DNA of 8,580 bases from JAVBKP01 sp031553975. Lineage in GTDB: Bacteria; Bacillota; Clostridia; Peptostreptococcales; Anaerovoracaceae. The notes under the pieces were generated by a model, which saw only the letters and a list, made by a program, of their open reading frames with translations, searched no databases and was not told the DNA's origin. The stretch lies in NCBI GenBank assembly GCA_031553975.1, contig JAVBKP010000117.1, positions 1-8,580 on the forward strand. The letters run 5' to 3'. The number at the start of each line of letters is the position of its first letter. Positions within the stretch are counted from its first letter, which is position 1. Positions 4,442-8,580 of the stretch are shown one piece after another. The position numbers and the translations under genes were made by a program.

Positions 4442-6228
4442 TATTGGTCTTCATACCACTTTGCTTGGGATTTGTACATTTTGGCATAAAGCCCTTCTTG
4501 CGCCATAAGCTCATGATGCGTACCTATGGCGTCGATTTTCCCGTCATTCATTACTACAATTCTATCAGCTATTTTGGTAGAACCGAGACGATGGGTTACA
4601 ATAATAGCGGTTTTATCCTTTGCAATACTAGCAAATTTGTGATACAACTTTGTTTCTTCTATAGGGTCTATGGCTGAGGTCGGCTCGTCTAATACAATGA
4701 ACTGACTATCTCTATATAACCCTCTAGCTAAGGCAATTCTTTGCCATTGTCCACCTGATAGGTCGATTCCATCAAACTCTCTAGAGAGCATGGTGTCAAG
4801 ACCATCTGTGAATTTTTCATCTACGTCCAAATCCGATTGGGCTAATACATCATTGACTTTGCCCTCATCTAGACCTGTATCAACAGAAATAGCTACATTT
4901 TCCTTTAAGGACATCCTATACCTTTGGAACTTTTGGAATACAGCTGAAGTATTTGCGAAAAGACTATCATTTGATATATCTTTAGTGGAGATATCTCCAA
5001 TGAATACATCCCCTTCTGTTGGGTTTAAAATGCCTGTTATTAATTTCACAAGAGTGGTTTTCCCTGCACCGTTTTCCCCTACAAAGGCAATGGTTTCTTT
5101 TGGCTTTATATCAAAACTAATGTTTTTCAATGAGTCCTGATTGCTACCTGGATAGCGAAAACTTATATTGCGCAAGGAAATTCCTTTGCCAAAGTCTATA
5201 TCCTTATCCTGACCTTGCTTTTCTGGAAGCCCGAGGAATTTTACATAGCTTCTAAGCAATCCGATGTTCTGCAAAAACAAGGTTCCGAGGAAAAAGTTAA
5301 CGGCTCCACGCATCATACCAAAAAATCTATTGATAGATGCAAATACGGCTGCAAATGCCCCGACGGTGATAAAGCCCTTAATCACTGAATCTAGGAGTAA
5401 AATCAGAATACCATAAAACCCTATTAATGTGGCGATTTCCATAACTATATCTACCATTTGAGCCCTTAGGGTGGTCTTCCATTTTTCTTTCGTAAATAGT
5501 TTTAATACATTTAGATGTAAATCTTTTATATAATCAAAAATTCCGAGAATGCGGGTCTCTTTAAAAAACTCTCTGTGATACATGGTCCGCTCATAATACT
5601 CCATTTTTCGCTGCAGGGGCGCGGCCTCATCTGTAAATTTTGTGAACACATACCCCTTCATCACCTGAGAGACTATCCCTGGCAAAAATATAAATAGTAT
5701 ACAAAGTGCAAGAAGTGGTCGTAAAGAATACAGGTATATAGCCATTGTCAGGTAATATGGCACATGCCAAGAAAACAATGTAGACATACAATGATACATG
5801 CTAACTGATTTGCTAGCACCCTGTGATGCTTTGTTAATAATATCTAAAGTCTCTGGATCTTCAAAGCTGACAGCTGGGAGCTTTGCTGCTTTTTCGTTAA
5901 CCCGCTTTTGGAATTCTCCTCGGACTTTTATCCCCAAAGGCTCCGCCCAGTAGTTACATACAAAGTTCATTATTTCTTTGAAAAACTGTATGGCACATGC
6001 GGCAATTACTGCGAATATCAATGTTTTATATGCTACACTGCCATCTATTACTCCACTGACTGAATCAAATAAATGTTGCATGACCGGTGTAAGCAATGCC
6101 GAACATACAGAAGTAATCACCATGAGGGAACAATCCACGGTAACTAGAAAAGGAGCAGCTTTAAATGTAGGTGGCAATAATGTTCTAACCACCTTTAGTA
6201 TGGGTATCTGTTTTTCTTTCACTGTCAT
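4441..6228 (-). CDS. NisT/SpaT-type ABC peptide exporter, second subunit (595 aa)
   Basis: This is a half-size exporter with an N-terminal membrane domain (about residues 25-320, several hydrophobic helices) and a C-terminal ATPase. The ATPase has Walker A GENGAGKTT (384-392), Q-loop Gln432, signature LSGGQWQR (490-497), Walker B FIVLDEPT (510-517, catalytic Glu515) and H-loop His546 in THRLGS. All catalytic residues are present. The LSGGQWQR and DEPTSAIDPIEE signatures are those of the NisT/SpaT class, which exports lantibiotics and related peptides. There is no N-terminal C39 protease domain, so it would not cut leaders itself. Its ATG overlaps the stop of the upstream subunit (ATGA), with GGGGGTGG five bases upstream, so the two are translationally coupled and probably form a heterodimer. 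No RiPP-modifying enzyme is in the window, so the cargo is unknown. Confidence 0.9.
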   Translation of the reverse strand: MTVKEKQIPILKVVRTLLPPTFKAAPFLVTVDCSLMVITSVCSALLTPVMQHLFDSVSGVIDGSVAYKTLIFAVIAACAIQFFKEIMNFVCNYWAEPLGIKVRGEFQKRVNEKAAKLPAVSFEDPETLDIINKASQGASKSVSMYHCMSTLFSWHVPYYLTMAIYLYSLRPLLALCILFIFLPGIVSQVMKGYVFTKFTDEAAPLQRKMEYYERTMYHREFFKETRILGIFDYIKDLHLNVLKLFTKEKWKTTLRAQMVDIVMEIATLIGFYGILILLLDSVIKGFITVGAFAAVFASINRFFGMMRGAVNFFLGTLFLQNIGLLRSYVKFLGLPEKQGQDKDIDFGKGISLRNISFRYPGSNQDSLKNISFDIKPKETIAFVGENGAGKTTLVKLITGILNPTEGDVFIGDISTKDISNDSLFANTSAVFQKFQRYRMSLKENVAISVDTGLDEGKVNDVLAQSDLDVDEKFTDGLDTMLSREFDGIDLSGGQWQRIALARGLYRDSQFIVLDEPTSAIDPIEETKLYHKFASIAKDKTAIIVTHRLGSTKIADRIVVMNDGKIDAIGTHHELMAQEGLYAKMYKSQAKWYEDQ

Positions 6229-8006
6229 CTATACCACCCCCGCTGTTGCTCGAACATAGTAAAATAAAGACCTTTTTTATCCATCAAGCTCTCATATGTT
6301 CCCTGCTCTACCACACCTCCGTCTTCAAATACCAGTATTTCATCAGCAATCTTAGTGGAGCCAAGGCGGTGGCTAATAAATATTGTCAGTGTGTGCTGAC
6401 TGATTTTATCAAACAATTCGTATATTTTGCTCTCACTGATTGGATCTAGGGCCGCCGTTGGCTCATCCATAATACGAATGGGCGCAGGGCGGAAAATGGC
6501 CCTTGCCATAGCAAGTCTCTGCCATTCTCCGCCAGAAAGATCCACGCCATCTGCGTGGATTTTGCCTAGGGGGGTGTTAGGACCCCTAGGCACTGCGCCC
6601 ACAGTTTCGCTCATCTCCACCATATCTATTGCCTTTTCAATTCGCTCTCTTGCTAATGGATCGTTGATTTGGCTTATATCCCCTACAGCAATGTTTTCCC
6701 CAATGGTGAACCAATATTTAGCAAAATCTTGATATACAACAGAAAACATAGCTTTTAATTCCCCTGTTTTGTATTCTCGCAACTCTTTTTCGTTGATCAA
6801 TATCTGCCCAGTGTACTCTGTATACATGCCAGTCAAAAGCTTTACCATTGTGGTTTTGCCCGCCCCATTTGAACCAACTAGGGCATAATGTTTTCCCTTT
6901 TCCATGGTAAAGGTCACATTTTTTAGTATTTGGTTACCTGTCCATGGATATGTAAAGCTCACATCTCTAAATTCAATACGCTGGACATCTTGTGGCTCTT
7001 CTGGCGCGCACAGCCCATCTTTTGTTTCATCCAGCAAGAAAAACTGGTCTAAATCCTTTACAAATTCTCGTCCTCTAAACAACGCATCAATGGCCTCGCT
7101 CAGTCCCCATGATAGACTTCCTGTTAAATTAAATATGGCATTGACCAAGGCAATAAACAATCCTACCGATATAGCACCCTTTATGGTTGGACCTAACAAT
7201 ATGACCACAACAGCAATGCCTGCCGTAGAGGTGAGAATACCACCAAGTTGAGTCTTAAAAAACCACTGAAACTCCCGCTTAACTCTAATCTTAACAGCAC
7301 GCTGATATGTGTCATAAAAGGCTTTATTTACACGCTTTCCATACCCAAATAGAGTTCTTTCATCTACATATTCTCTTTCTGTGAGAACTTCACTCAAATA
7401 CGTATATTTTCTTTCGATTTTTGCCACTTCTCTATTGATATCATAATGAGCTTTGCCGCTTTTAATAGAGATATAGAACAAAGGCACGCAGCATAACAAA
7501 ATAGTAAAGGCTGCCCACCAAACGGCTGTCGCAATAAAATACATGAATCCAATGACATTGATGCTATAATTCAAGATTTGAAAAAATGCACCAAAGCCTT
7601 CCACTATAAACTTTTCAGGTTCTTTCATCACCCTTGACAGCAAGTCCCAAGTCTTAGAGTCTTCAATATATTTGTATTGTACAGATGCACATTTTTCAAG
7701 AAGTATAATCCTATACCCTCTATGAATTTTCAACTTTATACGTTCTGTGACAAGGTATGTCAACGCTGCCGCCATATTTTGAAATGTTACGGTAATCACA
7801 AGGAGGGCCGCTTGAAAATAAAGTTCTTTAAAAATCATGCCTGATTTGGCAGATGCCAATCCAAGGTTGACAAAATCTGCCGTTACTTTTATCAGTACAA
7901 CAGGCGCAACACCGGAGATCACGGCAAAAAAGATAAAGAGAATTGCTTCCCACTTTGCATATGCAAAGGTTAGTGCTATTAAGTCTGTAAGCTTTGTCTT
8001 TCTCAT
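6225..8006 (-). CDS. NisT/SpaT-type ABC peptide exporter, first subunit (593 aa)
   Basis: Like its downstream partner, this is a membrane domain (about residues 15-310) fused to an ATPase. Walker A is GSNGAGKTT (378-386), the Q-loop is Gln426 in VYQDF, the signature is LSGGEWQRLAMARA (490-503), Walker B is IRIMDEPT (510-517, Glu515) and the H-loop is His546 in SHRLGS. Both nucleotide sites of the pair should therefore be active, unlike many heterodimeric exporters that have one degenerate site. The two subunits match in length and motif spacing but differ widely in sequence, pointing to an old duplication. The start ATG 8006 has only a weak AGGA four bases upstream, so initiation may be inefficient or depend on upstream sequence. 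It is the first gene of the exporter operon; no clear promoter was found. A drug-export role is the alternative to peptide export. Confidence 0.9.
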   Translation of the reverse strand: MRKTKLTDLIALTFAYAKWEAILFIFFAVISGVAPVVLIKVTADFVNLGLASAKSGMIFKELYFQAALLVITVTFQNMAAALTYLVTERIKLKIHRGYRIILLEKCASVQYKYIEDSKTWDLLSRVMKEPEKFIVEGFGAFFQILNYSINVIGFMYFIATAVWWAAFTILLCCVPLFYISIKSGKAHYDINREVAKIERKYTYLSEVLTEREYVDERTLFGYGKRVNKAFYDTYQRAVKIRVKREFQWFFKTQLGGILTSTAGIAVVVILLGPTIKGAISVGLFIALVNAIFNLTGSLSWGLSEAIDALFRGREFVKDLDQFFLLDETKDGLCAPEEPQDVQRIEFRDVSFTYPWTGNQILKNVTFTMEKGKHYALVGSNGAGKTTMVKLLTGMYTEYTGQILINEKELREYKTGELKAMFSVVYQDFAKYWFTIGENIAVGDISQINDPLARERIEKAIDMVEMSETVGAVPRGPNTPLGKIHADGVDLSGGEWQRLAMARAIFRPAPIRIMDEPTAALDPISESKIYELFDKISQHTLTIFISHRLGSTKIADEILVFEDGGVVEQGTYESLMDKKGLYFTMFEQQRGWYR

Positions 8007-8039
8007 AGATTCCTACATCTTTCGATTAATTTGTTATAT

Positions 8040-8057
8040 AAAATCAAATCTGATTTT
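8040..8057 (-). promoter_or_regulatory. Candidate operator dyad upstream of the exporter operon
   Basis: AAAATCA (8040-8046) and TGATTTT (8051-8057) are perfect 7-bp arms around AATC. On the minus strand TATATA (8040-8035) follows immediately and could be a -10 box, but no good -35 was found at normal spacing. The dyad therefore sits where a regulator could control the exporter genes. Confidence 0.3.
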
Positions 8058-8103
8058 CTGAAATTAATTTCTGTAAACTCACTGGTATCCATCCATTTAA
8101 CAT
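8044..8103 (-). CDS. Possible 19-aa leader ORF before the exporter operon
   Basis: MLNGWIPVSLQKLISENQI runs from ATG 8103 to TGA 8046-8044, with GGGAG seven bases upstream. That is a better ribosome site than the one before the first exporter gene. It ends 37 nt before that gene. It could be a leader or a short peptide, but an ORF this short is common by chance. Confidence 0.25.
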   Translation of the reverse strand: MLNGWIPVSLQKLISENQI

Positions 8104-8157
8104 TCGTGTTCTCCCGTAGCAAAACATTTTCCGGGAAATATCTGCTTTTACAAAAAT

Positions 8158-8186
8158 AATAGGTGTACACTCAGTATACACCTATT
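8158..8186 (-). terminator. Hairpin terminator after the flavoprotein gene
   Basis: AATAGGTGTA (8158-8167) and TACACCTATT (8177-8186) form a perfect 10-bp stem with a 9-nt loop. On the minus strand ATTTTTG follows. It lies 17 nt past the stop of the 8204 gene. The plus strand also has a T-run after the stem, so it may work in both directions. It separates that gene from the exporter operon. Confidence 0.75.
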
Positions 8187-8203
8187 TTTAAGATATTCAA
8201 TTA

Positions 8204-8580
8204 TTAAAAAGTTACTTTCCCATCATTCCCCATGCCTACGGTAACCCTTGCTTCATGAATATGAATTTCCCAAACTTCCATCATATGTCCCATATTGTCA
8301 AGCATGCCTGCCATTTCAGGATATTTTTTAACGCAACCTGGTCTAAAATCTTGCACGCTCATATCGCTCTTTTTGATTGTAGCATTGTTGCTTTTAACAA
8401 ATTCTGGTTCTTTGGTGAAATCAGGCACCGTCATAAATGCAACTTTTGAATTCGTGGCAAACTCGGCTGTTTTTTCGCTACCTATCATTGTTGAAAAGTA
8501 TAGAGTTTTTTCATCATCACTTGTATAAAAGTTAACTATTCTCACATTTGGTACTTCATTTTTTGATGATCCAATGGTTA
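8204..8580 (-). CDS. Pyridoxamine 5'-phosphate oxidase-like FMN-binding protein, C-terminal part (runs off the window)
   Basis: The last 124 residues are visible. The frame is open to the window edge, so the true start lies beyond 8580. The internal GTG at 8545 is not a start: the codons upstream (TIGSSKNEVPNVRIVNFYTS) carry on the family's opening strand. The motif VRIVNFYTSDDEKTLYFSTMIGSEKTAEFATNSKVAFM is typical of the small split-barrel flavoproteins related to pyridoxamine 5'-phosphate oxidase, which bind FMN at a dimer interface. Typical members are about 130-150 residues, so little is missing. The substrate is unknown; many act as general flavin reductases or F420/FMN-dependent enzymes. 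A terminator follows, so it is probably not part of the exporter operon. Confidence 0.8.
   Translation of the reverse strand, partial: TIGSSKNEVPNVRIVNFYTSDDEKTLYFSTMIGSEKTAEFATNSKVAFMTVPDFTKEPEFVKSNNATIKKSDMSVQDFRPGCVKKYPEMAGMLDNMGHMMEVWEIHIHEARVTVGMGNDGKVTF

Noticed and set aside
4790..7251. Several plus-strand ORFs of 77-116 aa over the exporter genes
   Set aside because: They are shadows of the strongly supported ABC transporter frames, without RBS or domain content.
8255..8528. Two plus-strand ORFs over the flavoprotein gene
   Set aside because: They are antisense to a recognisable protein family and lie in frames with no independent support.
8204..8545. GTG at 8545 as the start of the flavoprotein
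   Set aside because: The frame stays open to the window edge, and the upstream residues fit the family's first strand. The gene is better read as truncated by the window.

Overview
The window is AT-rich DNA with standard code use and strong Shine-Dalgarno sites (AGGAG/GGAGG). It looks like a low-GC Gram-positive (Firmicutes) chromosome, probably a clostridial relative. The cystine symporter, the NisT-type exporters and the XRE-TPR regulator all fit this. Almost every gene lies on the minus strand. The exception is a 49-aa secreted-peptide gene on the plus strand.

Right to left along the main transcription direction: (a) 8204-8580 is the 3' part of a pyridoxamine 5'-phosphate oxidase-like flavoprotein, followed by a hairpin terminator (8158-8186). 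(b) 4441-8006 encodes two half-size ABC exporters of the NisT/SpaT type that overlap by 4 nt and presumably form a heterodimer. A tiny hydrophobic peptide ORF (4331-4441) follows with a TAATG overlap. Overlapping that in turn is the remnant of a deleted paralogue of the secreted 206-aa gene at 790-1410. (c) 3186-4124 is an XRE-HTH plus TPR regulator of RRNPP architecture. Convergent with it, overlapping its stop codon, is a 49-aa ORF (3040-3189) with a perfect RBS, a signal-like N-terminus and a short polar tail. This looks like a peptide pheromone gene. (d) 2607-3039 is a gene-poor stretch with a perfect 21-bp palindrome, two smaller hairpins and a candidate promoter. (e) 2064-2606 and 1613-2047 are a two-gene unit (secreted protein plus a cytoplasmic helical protein). 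Next come a promoter and terminator pair and the 206-aa exported or membrane-anchored protein (790-1410). (f) 1-585 holds the start of a TcyP-like cystine symporter gene, preceded by a 44-aa leader peptide with nine cysteines in fourteen residues, a terminator hairpin and a complementary anti-terminator segment.

Two systems stand out. The first is a probable cysteine-codon attenuator controlling cystine uptake: promoter, poly-Cys leader ORF, competing RNA structures, then tcyP. The second is a probable peptide-signalling/peptide-export island: exporter pair, small peptides, RRNPP-type receptor-regulator, convergent pheromone ORF and several unfamiliar secreted proteins. The links within the second system are inference from gene order, shared repeats and family knowledge. 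None was tested by a search or experiment.
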